Source: Cytobacillus pseudoceanisediminis
Lineage (GTDB): Bacteria > Bacillota > Bacilli > Bacillales > Cytobacillaceae
Assembly (NCBI RefSeq): GCF_023516215.1
Contig: NZ_CP097349.1
Span: forward strand, 1,488,001 to 1,552,000
Length of the DNA: 64,000 nucleotides
Direction of reading: 5' to 3'
Shown in pieces: positions 56,565-64,000 of the stretch. The number at the start of each line of letters is the position of its first letter. Position 1 is the first letter of the stretch. The position numbers were made by a program, and so were the translations under genes. The notes under the pieces are model-generated. The model was not told the origin of the DNA. It did not search any database and saw only the letters and a list, made by a program, of their open reading frames with translations.

Positions 56565-57876
56565 TTAACTCTCATTCATACGCTGACCTCCAGACATGTT
56601 CTGGAAAGAAGGCTGCCGTATCTCTTCAGGCGAGTAATATAGAGGCAGCGAAATAGTAAAGCTGGTTCCTTTATTCTGTGTGCTCTCTATTAAATATTTT
56701 CCTTTCAAACGATTGATGATGTCAAAAGATATCATTAATCCTAAGCCGGTTCCTTTTGTTTTCGTTGAGTAATAGGGCTGACCGAGCATTTGAAGCTTTT
56801 CTTTCGACATTCCGACACCTTCATCTTTAATTTGTATATCTGCTGTAGTATTTCTTTTGAATGCTGAAACCTCTAGAATACCGCCATCAGGCATGGCTTC
56901 TATACTATTTTTCATTAAGTTTATAAATAATTGCTTTATTTCATTCGGATTACCCATGATAAAAATGCCTTCAAAAATACTTGTCCTTATTTCAACCTTT
57001 GTCATCAGTCCATATGGCCGCATAAAATCAGCCACCTCCAATAATAATCCGGAAAGTGAAACTTTACTGGTAACAGAAGTTTCCGGGCGTGCAAGTAAGA
57101 GGAAATCACTAATAATATGATTGGTTCTGTCCAGCTCTTCCAAAGAAACTTTAATAAATGTCTTTTGATCTGCAGTCAGGTTTTTTTCATTTTTAAGCAT
57201 TTGCAGAAAACCTCTTACAGTAGTCATTGGATTCCTAATTTCATGGGCGACTGACGCAGCCAGCTGACTGATTGCATTGATTTTTTCGGCATTTCTCAGT
57301 TTTTCCATCATATTTTCCTGAACCAGATTCATTTCAATCAAATAGATGATTATAGAAAGCGTCATAATGGAAACTGCTGAAAACAATAGTAAGTATACAG
57401 CGTCTTCGTTTATATCCTTTTGGAGGAAAATAACATACCTGGTTATCGTAATGGGAAGATAAAATAAAACTGCTATACTGAGTTTTTGCCTAAATGTACA
57501 TTTTTTATAGATTTTTGACGCATAGAAAAAAAGCACAGAAATTATTGTGTAATTTACAAGCGCAATCCAAATATCTCCTGGTGAAAAAAGCCCTTAAAAG
57601 AAATCAATGCAAAAATAGTCAGGAAGCCTGCACGGGGCTTAATGTAAAAATAGGCGACAAAAACAGGAATAAATTTCAAGTCAAAAAACTGACCGCCTGC
57701 AATTTCCACAGGAAAAGTCATAGTGAGGAAAAGTGCTAAAAAAAGAACAGATAAAAGCGGGGCAGAAGTCTTCCAGTAATCCCCCGATAAGAAGAGATTT
57801 TATGGATAAAAGGGATCATGATCATAATCAGAAAGTGAAAAATCAAGTCAGCTGTAAAATCATACAAAAGAACCAT
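56565..57876 (-). CDS. Membrane sensor histidine kinase, KinB-like (two frameshifts)
   Basis: The intact 3' part encodes the HisKA/HATPase core: SVAHEIRNPMTTVRGFLQML with the phospho-His, NLMKNSIEAMPDGG (N box), KDEGVGMSKE (G1) and TKGTGLGLMI (G2). Upstream, one extra base in A6 57584-57589 and one in G4 57759-57762 (plus strand) link it to N-terminal membrane helices (MIMIPFIHKISS; LALFLTMTFPVEIAGG; FIPVFVAYFYIKP; WIALVNYTIISVLFFY). The corrected protein is about 437 residues with 5-6 helices, as in sporulation kinase KinB. ATG 57876 abuts GGAGGA, so TTG 57867 may be the start. No partner regulator is adjacent. Confidence 0.8.
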
Positions 57877-58035
57877 TCCTCCATTATGTAGGTAATATTA
57901 GTAATTAAACAAAAGAAAGGAAGAATCCTTTATATGGGAACATTTATTTATTCTGGTTATATGAAAGAACCATTTGTTTACATAACATTATTATGGGTTA
58001 ATTTGATTATTTACAAATGACCCGCAGTTCCATTA

Positions 58036-58067
58036 TAAAAAACCGGCCCATAGTGGGCCGGTTTCTC
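58036..58067 (-). terminator. Terminator of the ftsH paralog
   Basis: Stem AAACCGGCCCA / TGGGCCGGTTT directly after the stop, T-rich on the minus strand. Confidence 0.88.
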
Positions 58068-58068
58068 A

Positions 58069-59798
58069 TCATGCCAGTACCATTTCAGTCTTCAATTCTC
58101 CAACAATCTTCTGGACTTCACTGCCTTCAAGAGTTTCTTTTTCAAGAAGGGCCTCTACCAGCGTTTCAAATTGAGGCTGATGATTTGCGATGATCAATTC
58201 GCATCTTTCCAGTGCTTTCTGGAAAAGATCCTGCATTTTTGCTTCTTTTTGACCTTTGTTAAAAGTAAGCTCAAAGCCGTTATCCAGTAACCCGGTATCA
58301 ACCATTTGCTCAATGATATGCTTGGCTTGTTTTACGTCACCGCTTACTCCAATGCTATGCTCGCCAAGAATCATTCGTTCTGATACACCGCCAGCGAGAA
58401 TCATGGCAACTTGATCAAGCAATTCACTTGTTGTCGATAAGTGAAGTTCTTTTTGAATGGGGGCCACGTAACCAAGAGCTTCACCTCGGGGAATGATGGT
58501 TGCTTTTCGGACGGATCCTGGTTTTGTTAAAGCAGCCACTAAAGCATGGCCAGCTTCGTGTATGGCCACCCGCTGCTTCGTGCCGGGATCCTGCAATGCA
58601 CGGGTGGTAGTTCCCAAAATGGTCCGATCCAGCGCATAATCCAAATCATCCTTAGAGATAATTTCCTGGCCGTTACGGACAGCTCTGCGGCTTGCCGTTT
58701 CAAAAAGGGAATGAAGATCTGCTCCCGAGAATCCAGAAGTGCTTTCTGCCAGATCGCCAAGTGTTGTCATGACATCCTCAGCAAGTAATCTATTTTTCGT
58801 GTGAATATTGATAATCTCTCTTCGGCCCTTTGTATCCGGAAGAGGGACATTGAAGGAGAAGTCAATACGCCCAGGACGGAGGAAGGCTTCATCGAGCATA
58901 TCCTTCCTGTTTGTCGCTGCAATAAATAGTATTCCATCATTGGAATATCCGCCGTCAAGCTGAACTAGCAGCTCAGTTAATGTTTTTTCACTTTCTTCCC
59001 CGCCATGCTGCTTTCTTCTGCCTGCCAGTGCATCTACTTCGTCAATGAAGACAACAGCAGGGGCATGCTTTCTTGCATTTTGGAAAAGATTTCTTACACG
59101 GGATGCTCCCACACCAACGAACAATTCATTAAAACCGGAACCGCTGGTTGAGAAAAAGTAGCTCCAAGCTCTTTAGCGATTGCCTGAGCCAGCAACGTTT
59201 TCCCCGTTCCAGGAGGCCCGTATAACAGAATTCCCTTTGGCGGCTTAATCCCCATCTTCAGGGAGCGCTCAGGTTCTTTTAAAATTGAAAGAGTCTGCAT
59301 GATTTCCTCTTTCATTTCTTCCTGAATTCCGCCAACATCCTCAAGTGAAATGGAAGGAAGGGCCTTTGGCTTAGATACACTTTGCTTCATAGTATTTGTA
59401 GCGCCCATTCCGCCTTTTCCTGACTTAAACAGGTAAATGCCAATGGCTATAAACAAAAGGACTACACCGCCCAGAATCCAAGGGGTATAAGGTCCTGTGT
59501 TTGCGAACGTATATTGTATATTATAGGTTTCTACTAATTTATCAACCATCTCACTGTTGGGGGGCACATGGGAGATGTACTCGCCATCAGGGGCTGTGAT
59601 CAGCAGTTTCCCATTTTTATATTCCTGTACTGCAACAGTCTTCCCATCCTGGGAGGCAATAATTTTTTCCACAGAAGAAAACGGGACTGTCACATCCTTT
59701 TTTCCTGCTTGTACGGTCCAAATAACCGCCGCCAAAATCACCGTGATCACCAATGCAATAGAAACAATCGTCGAAGGCTTCTTAAGACGTGATTTCAA
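58069..59798 (-). CDS. ftsH: FtsH-type ATP-dependent zinc metalloprotease (frameshifted)
   Basis: N-terminal helix ([19 protein letters not shown]), a small outer domain, second helix ([18 protein letters not shown]), then AAA: Walker A GPPGTGKT. The frame breaks at A5 59153-59157 (plus strand); one extra base gives [26 protein letters not shown]. Walker [34 protein letters not shown], and protease HEAGH with a downstream zinc Asp follow. About 576 residues corrected, shorter than the main FtsH (~640) and away from the tilS-hpt locus, so probably a second, specialised copy. Degrades membrane proteins. Confidence 0.88.
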
Positions 59799-60083
59799 CT
59801 ATTTCCCTCCTCATTAAACATACCTACATTATAAGGAAAAAGAATTGTTAATTACAGGGTTTTACACTTTTTAAACGTTGTAAATTATGGAAAAATAATA
59901 TCTCCTTAGAGGAATTGTGCTATAACAGCATTCCAGGTGCATCATTTTATGATAAAAATGTGACAGAGATGAAGCAAATAAAATTATAAAACATAATAAC
60001 AATCAAAACTATAAAATTGGAAACTGGATATGAAATAGTGAATAATAGAAACTGTGAAAAAAATATGGGAAAAAGGTGTAAAG

Positions 60084-61424
60084 ATGGCACAGCAGGATTT
60101 TACAAAAGGAAATATATTCAAACAGCTCTTGGTGTTCTCAACTCCAATCATGCTCACTAATTTTCTGCAGGTTTCCTATCAATTTATTGATAGTCTGTGG
60201 GTTGGGAATCTGCTTGGGGCCGACGCATTGGGAGCTGTGGCGGTGTCCGGCACTGTAATCTTTACAGTTCTTTCTTTTATCATTGGAATAAACAATGCGG
60301 CGTTAACGATTTTATCCCAGCAAAAGGGTGGGGATCATGAAGAGGGGCTGAAACAATATTTGAATGCCTTTACCGTCATTCAGACAATTATGTCAGTTGC
60401 TCTTGGAATAGCCGGATTCCTGTTTGCAGAAAGAATTTTGGCCATAATGGGCACACCTGCAGGAATGGCTGAAGGTGCAGCATCCTATTTGCAGATTAAC
60501 TTCATTGGTATTCTGTTTTTATTTGGATACAATTTTATAGGAACCGTACTCAGGGCGCTCGGAGACAGCAAGAGTCCACTGTACTTTGTCCTGATAGCAG
60601 TCGTATTAAATGCAATCCTGGACCCTCTTTTTATATCTGTATTCCAGCTTGGTATTGATGGGGCAGCTTGTGCTACGATCCTTTCACAGGGGTTCGCATT
60701 TATGATCGGAATGATATTCATACTCCGCAAAAAGCTGGCGCCGTTCACTATTCCTTCTTGGCCGCATAAAGAGGAAGCGGCATTAATTTTCAAGCTCGGC
60801 ATCCCTTCTGGACTTCAAATGACCGTTATATCGGCTGGTGTTATGGCTATTATGTCTGTCGTCACCTCTTTTGGCGATGACGTGGTTGCGGGATTTGGTG
60901 CAGCTCAGCGTATTGACAGCATCATTATGCTTCCTGCGATGGCATTGGGGACTGCAGTCAACAGTATGGCCGGTCAAAATATAGGGAGAAATCAATGGGA
61001 ACGGGTTCATCAAATCGCCTTGTACGGAGTCATTTACAATCTTGGAATCATGTTTATCATCGCTTTTGGTACGGTCCTATTTGCAGAACACGGGGTGCGC
61101 CTGTTTATACAGGATAAAGAATCAGTTCAGTATGGCACTGACTATTTAAAGATCATTGCCTTTTTTTATCCGCTCCTGGGCATTAATTTTATATTGAATG
61201 GTGTGGTAAGAGCTTCCGGTGCGATGTTTCAAGTGCTCATACTGAATATCATTTCATTCTGGATCCTGCGCTATCCTTTAACATTCCTATTTTCAAAGTT
61301 TATGGGTGATAAAGGAATTGCTGCAGGCATGGGGATAAGCTTTGCTATAAGCAGTGTCATCGCCTTTATGTATTACCGTATCGGAAAGTGGGATAAACAG
61401 GCTATATTTGGAGAGGGAAAATAA
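60084..61424 (+). CDS. MATE family efflux transporter
   Basis: 446 residues, 12 helices in two homologous halves: TPIMLTNFLQVSYQFIDSLW, GANNAAL-like GINNAALTILSQQKGG, IFLFGYNFIGTVLRALGDSKS in the first; GIPSGLQMTVISAGVMAIMS, FGAAQRIDSIIMLPAMALGT in the second. Exports drugs or metabolites using Na+ or H+. ATG 60084 follows AAAAGGTG. Monocistronic. Confidence 0.93.
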   Translation: MAQQDFTKGNIFKQLLVFSTPIMLTNFLQVSYQFIDSLWVGNLLGADALGAVAVSGTVIFTVLSFIIGINNAALTILSQQKGGDHEEGLKQYLNAFTVIQTIMSVALGIAGFLFAERILAIMGTPAGMAEGAASYLQINFIGILFLFGYNFIGTVLRALGDSKSPLYFVLIAVVLNAILDPLFISVFQLGIDGAACATILSQGFAFMIGMIFILRKKLAPFTIPSWPHKEEAALIFKLGIPSGLQMTVISAGVMAIMSVVTSFGDDVVAGFGAAQRIDSIIMLPAMALGTAVNSMAGQNIGRNQWERVHQIALYGVIYNLGIMFIIAFGTVLFAEHGVRLFIQDKESVQYGTDYLKIIAFFYPLLGINFILNGVVRASGAMFQVLILNIISFWILRYPLTFLFSKFMGDKGIAAGMGISFAISSVIAFMYYRIGKWDKQAIFGEGK

Positions 61425-61480
61425 TCCTTTTCACTTTCATTTATTTCATTTATACTAAAATTGGATAATACAATAACGTG

Positions 61481-61566
61481 CCACAAGGGGAGCATTCTGC
61501 TGAGAGTGAATAGTTCGCTGTTCTGACCCTTTGAACCTGTTAGATAATGCTAGCGCAGGAATGTGG
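61481..61566 (+). promoter_or_regulatory. TPP riboswitch upstream of thiT
   Basis: Closing stem CCACA / TGTGG with AAGGGGAGC, CTGCTGAGAGTG, TGACCCTTTGAACCTGTTAG and TAATGCTAGCGCAGGAA, the THI element order. A downstream AGGCGGAA/TTCTGCCT hairpin lacks a T tail, so control may be translational. Confidence 0.93.
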
Positions 61567-61644
61567 AATAAAAGGCGGAAGGGGTTTTTCTGCCTGCTTG
61601 TTCTCCCTTGGGGTATCGTCATACGATTATAGGGGGATTTTTTT

Positions 61645-62244
61645 ATGAAAAAATTAAGCCTGACGGCGATGATTGAAGCTTCATTTTTTGCAGCATTTGC
61701 TATTATTTTGGATTTCCTTCCATCTATTAAGCTGTCGCCTTCCATTTCGATTTCTGCTGCGATGATTCCCATATTCATTTTGGCATTCAGATGGGGCTTT
61801 AAAGTCAGCTTCATTGCCGGTCTATTATGGGGAATATTGCAGATTGCCATGGGTGATGCCTGGATTGCGACTCCGCTTCAGGCATTTATTGAGTACTTTG
61901 TGGCATTTGCCTGTATCGGTTTTGCCGGTTTGTTTTTCCGACCAATTCAAAATCAGCTGCGCAGCGGAAACAAGAAAAAGGCATTGGGCTGGGTTGTTTT
62001 AGCTGTGTTTGCCGGAAGCCTTGCCCGGTATTTCTGGCATTTCATAGCAGGTGTCCTTTTCTTTGGGAGCTATGCGCCGGAAGGGATGTCACCGGTTCTC
62101 TTTTCCTTCCTGGCAAACGGTGCAACCATGCTCGGAGCAGCTATTCTCTGCTCGATTTTAGCAGTATTAATTATATCTTCAGCTCCAAGATTGATCATAA
62201 GAAAAACGGATGAAGTTATTCAATCACAAAAACGCGCTTCCTAA
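61645..62244 (+). CDS. thiT: Thiamine transporter ThiT (ECF S component)
   Basis: 199 residues, six helices. ThiT pattern: LSLTAMIEASFFAAFAIILD, IFILAFRWGFKVSFIAGLLWG, GDAWIATPLQAFIEYFVAFA and the thiamine-binding stretch RYFWHFIAGVLFFGSYAPEG. It captures thiamine for the shared ECF energising module, which is not in this window. AGGGGGA before ATG 61645. Confidence 0.94.
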   Translation: MKKLSLTAMIEASFFAAFAIILDFLPSIKLSPSISISAAMIPIFILAFRWGFKVSFIAGLLWGILQIAMGDAWIATPLQAFIEYFVAFACIGFAGLFFRPIQNQLRSGNKKKALGWVVLAVFAGSLARYFWHFIAGVLFFGSYAPEGMSPVLFSFLANGATMLGAAILCSILAVLIISSAPRLIIRKTDEVIQSQKRAS

Positions 62245-62251
62245 TATAATC

Positions 62252-62286
62252 AGCCTCTTTGGAAATTTCCAAAGAGGTTTTTTCTT
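62252..62286 (+). terminator. Terminator after thiT
   Basis: Stem CCTCTTTGGAAA / TTTCCAAAGAGG with T6. Confidence 0.9.
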
Positions 62287-62343
62287 ATTTTAGGAAACTG
62301 CTCCTGAAAAATGGGTATATTACTCAAAAAGGGGAGTGATTGT

Positions 62344-62613
62344 TTGTCAAACACATTGCAGGGCAATATTATTACAGGTGTATATGATGCAGAAACCAGT
62401 GCCTTTGAGATCCAGAAGGTTAAAAATTTCAGCACCCAGTCTGTCCTTAACAAAAATCAATGTGAAAATTTGTATAACTATTTATCCCTTCATGAAGAGG
62501 ATGAGGGAGGACAGATTATTACACTTTACGATCAAATGCCATTAATGCTGACCAGGCAGGAAATAGGCAATTTAAAGAAAGATTTGGAGAACATTAAAAA
62601 GCTATATCAGTAG
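62344..62613 (+). CDS. Small soluble hypothetical protein (89 aa)
   Basis: A TTG start at 62344, 7 bases after GGGGAG, opens MSNTLQGNIITGVYDAET. The acidic C-terminal half (HEEDEGGQIITLYDQMPLML; EIGNLKKDLENIKKLY) looks helical. No signal or membrane segment. It has its own terminator. Not recognised. Confidence 0.6.
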   Translation: MSNTLQGNIITGVYDAETSAFEIQKVKNFSTQSVLNKNQCENLYNYLSLHEEDEGGQIITLYDQMPLMLTRQEIGNLKKDLENIKKLYQ

Positions 62614-62617
62614 AAAA

Positions 62618-62650
62618 TTGCTTTGCACCTTTGCAAAGCTTTTTTTGCAT
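62618..62650 (+). terminator. Terminator after the 89-aa gene
   Basis: Stem GCTTTGCA / TGCAAAGC with T7. Confidence 0.85.
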
Positions 62651-62731
62651 AAATAAATTTGACAATTTTGTGACAAAAGTTTGACAAATTTGTGAACATA
62701 GTTAGAATATTAAATAAAAGGGGATGAAAAT

Positions 62732-62971
62732 ATGACTTTAAAACAGCAAAAGGTGCTGCATTTTTTTAGAAATGTTACTGCGGCCGGTATTCTTTTAGGG
62801 TTAATTGTCTTTATTTCAAGCTTTTTTGTAAGCGGTCTCACGGGTGAGTATGTTTTATCAATCGGTTTAAGCATTATGGTATCATCCATGCTAATTTTTG
62901 GATTCGGATTTTTTATTAATGTGATGGAAGAAATGACAAAGGGCAGCAAGGGAATCAGACAATACAAATAA
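62732..62971 (+). CDS. Small two-helix membrane protein (79 aa)
   Basis: Two hydrophobic segments (AGILLGLIVFISSFFVSGL; IGLSIMVSSMLIFGFGFFI) and a Lys-rich tail. AAAGGGGATG before ATG 62732. Not recognised. Confidence 0.65.
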   Translation: MTLKQQKVLHFFRNVTAAGILLGLIVFISSFFVSGLTGEYVLSIGLSIMVSSMLIFGFGFFINVMEEMTKGSKGIRQYK

Positions 62972-63003
62972 AACCGGCCTCCAAAAGGGAGACCGGTTTT
63001 ATT
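62969..63003. terminator. Bidirectional terminator
   Basis: Stem AAAACCGGCCTCC / GGGAGACCGGTTTT (one bulge) before the convergent qox operon end. Confidence 0.8.
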
Positions 63004-63009
63004 ATCTGG

Positions 63010-63045
63010 CTCATGGGATGGACAAGGCGATTCCGCTTTTCTTGA
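63010..63045. repeat. Short remnant of the interspersed repeat
   Basis: ACAAGGCGATTCCGCTTTTC matches the end of the 19.2-kb element (GCAAGGCGCTTCCGCTTTTC) with two differences. A partial copy after the qox operon. Confidence 0.5.
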
Positions 63046-63046
63046 A

Positions 63047-63352
63047 TTAATGAGCCGCGTGCCCAGAAGTGAGAACCCAAATAGAACCTACTACAATTAC
63101 AATAACCATAAATACGGCATAAATCATATTAACTAAGTTCGTTTTGCCGTCTTCTCCTTCTCTTAAGTGCATGAACATGAACAGCTGCATGCCTGCCTGA
63201 ATGACAGCCAGCGAGCCGATGATCCACATGATCACTTTAAAAGAGAGGTTCGTTTTTAGGGCAATACCTGCTGCTGCAAATGTCAGCACAAGGGAAACAA
63301 CAAATCCAATGACATGGCTTATAGGGAAGCTTTTTGATTGATGATGTTCCAT
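63047..63352 (-). CDS. qoxD: Cytochrome aa3 quinol oxidase subunit IV (QoxD)
   Basis: 101 residues, three helices: SHVIGFVVSLVLTFAAAGIA, WIIGSLAVIQAGMQLFMFMH, NMIYAVFMVIVIVVGSIWV. QoxD assists assembly of the proton-pumping quinol oxidase. Starts immediately after qoxC (TAAATG). Last gene of the operon in this window. Confidence 0.92.
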   Translation of the reverse strand: MEHHQSKSFPISHVIGFVVSLVLTFAAAGIALKTNLSFKVIMWIIGSLAVIQAGMQLFMFMHLREGEDGKTNLVNMIYAVFMVIVIVVGSIWVLTSGHAAH

Positions 63353-63958
63353 TTAAGCCACCAGTCCTTTCAAATACACGAATGTGAAAATAAAGATCCA
63401 GACCACATCAAGGAAGTGCCAGTAAAGGCCGATAATAAACGTTTTTCTTGCTGTAGTAGGGGTAAGGCCTCTTTTTAAAAGCTGGATAATGACCATAGTT
63501 GCCCAGCCAATTCCCAATGTAACATGGGCTCCGTGTGTACCCAGCAGGACAAATAAGCTGGATAGGAACGCACTTGTCTGCATCGTTGCACCTTCATGGG
63601 CATAATGGATAAACTCATTAATCTCCATGAATAGGAATCCTGCGCCAAGTGCAAGGGTAATCACCAGCCAGGTGATTAGCCCTTTCAGGTTATGGCGGCG
63701 CATTTCAAAAATGGCGATGCCCATTGTAAAGCTGCTTGTCAAAAGGAGGACTGTCTGAATCATGACATCCTTGATCACAAAAATGTCTTTATGTGTTGGC
63801 CCTCCAGCAAAGCGTTCATATAAAACTCCATATACTCCGAACAGAGTGGCAAATAGAACGATTTCAGCGCCAAGGAAAACCCAGAAGCCAAGAATATTCA
63901 TCCGGTCCTGTTCAGTTTGATATTCAAGGGGCAAAGAAGTATCCACTTTAGCTGACAT
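63353..63958 (-). CDS. qoxC: Cytochrome aa3 quinol oxidase subunit III (QoxC)
   Basis: 201 residues from ATG 63958 (GAAGGAGAGG upstream). Subunit III pattern: NILGFWVFLGAEIVLFATLF, SSFTMGIAIFEM, LLGTHGAHVTLGIGWA and YWHFLDVVWIFIFTFVYL. It supports the proton-pumping core. The start lies inside the last codons of qoxB. Confidence 0.94.
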   Translation of the reverse strand: MSAKVDTSLPLEYQTEQDRMNILGFWVFLGAEIVLFATLFGVYGVLYERFAGGPTHKDIFVIKDVMIQTVLLLTSSFTMGIAIFEMRRHNLKGLITWLVITLALGAGFLFMEINEFIHYAHEGATMQTSAFLSSLFVLLGTHGAHVTLGIGWATMVIIQLLKRGLTPTTARKTFIIGLYWHFLDVVWIFIFTFVYLKGLVA

Positions 63959-64000
63959 GATCGTGCACCTCTCCTTCTGTTTTTCTCCACGCATTTTCAA
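63948..64000 (-). CDS. qoxB: C-terminal end of quinol oxidase subunit I (QoxB), partial
   Basis: The last 16 codons (ENAWRKTEGEVHDHVS) and stop of a minus-strand frame that overlaps the qoxC start by 11 bases and leaves the window on the right. Operon order qoxABCD predicts subunit I here; the fragment is too short to prove it. Confidence 0.6.
   Translation of the reverse strand, partial: ENAWRKTEGEVHDHVS

Overview
The window looks like chromosome from a spore-forming, AT-rich Bacillota of the family Bacillaceae (Cytobacillus/'Bacillus firmus'-like; genus-level placement is an inference). The support is the spore coat and germination genes (CotY/CotZ family, CwlJ, CsxC-like), the aa3 quinol oxidase, the ycsF/ycsG/ycsI-kip (pxpABC) cluster, queCDE behind a preQ1-I riboswitch, two TPP riboswitches and Bacillus-type Shine-Dalgarno sites. 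No rRNA, tRNA, CRISPR array, insertion sequence or prophage was seen.

Layout. 1-6.6 kb: a probable mother-cell spore block on the minus strand (acidic FxxLLEESS-repeat protein, CsxC-like protein, CotY/CotZ protein) interleaved with a plus-strand actin-like (ParM-type) segregation cassette and an amidase-SPOR-glucosaminidase. 6.6-9.5 kb: hemolysin III family protein, DUF1836 protein, a 52-bp tandem repeat array, uppP. 9.7-14.5 kb: a denitrification block, nirK behind a perfectly placed FNR-type box, then nosD-nosL-nosY-nosF without nosZ. 14.6-25.8 kb: TolB-like protein, CorC-type transporter, azoreductase, YdcF, cwlJ, ylbC-like CAP protein, E. coli-type speD, MerR/DUF3967 regulator, C39-like peptidase, AbrB-family membrane protein. 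25.9-29.1 kb: ECF sigma/anti-sigma pair with an autoregulatory-looking promoter, HAD phosphatase, OsmC. 29.2-32.6 kb: TPP riboswitch, SDR, thiM, thiD, thiE. 33.1-38.2 kb: exoA, G39P-like protein, guanidine-I riboswitch with two SMR exporters, an extra murG, a second 52-bp repeat array, a P-loop kinase and a HIT protein. 38.2-48.5 kb: AI-2E family exporter, SDR, small membrane proteins, a shortened cyclic-nucleotide phosphodiesterase, the pxpBCA-ycsG-ycsI oxoproline cluster, a CBS protein. 48.6-55.3 kb: preQ1 riboswitch-queCDE, potABCD, polysaccharide deacetylase. 55.3-57.9 kb: interspersed repeat, decayed gene, sensor kinase. 58-64 kb: ftsH paralog, MATE pump, TPP riboswitch-thiT, small proteins, qoxD/qoxC and the end of qoxB.

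The most consequential observation about the sequence itself is that 17 genes carry a total of 20 single-base frameshifts, nearly all at homopolymer runs. In each case correcting one base restores a normal family-length protein. This fits uncorrected sequencing indels much better than real decay, so split genes are annotated here as whole genes with the shift position given. True decay is likely only at 55.8-56.15 kb and perhaps in the phosphodiesterase, which lacks its C-terminal domain.

The best candidates for new biology are the chromosomal actin-like cassette with its unexplained partner and upstream inverted repeat, the two unrelated non-coding arrays that share a 52-bp (51-bp) period, the nosZ-less nir-nos module, and the SDR gene inside the thiamine-salvage operon.
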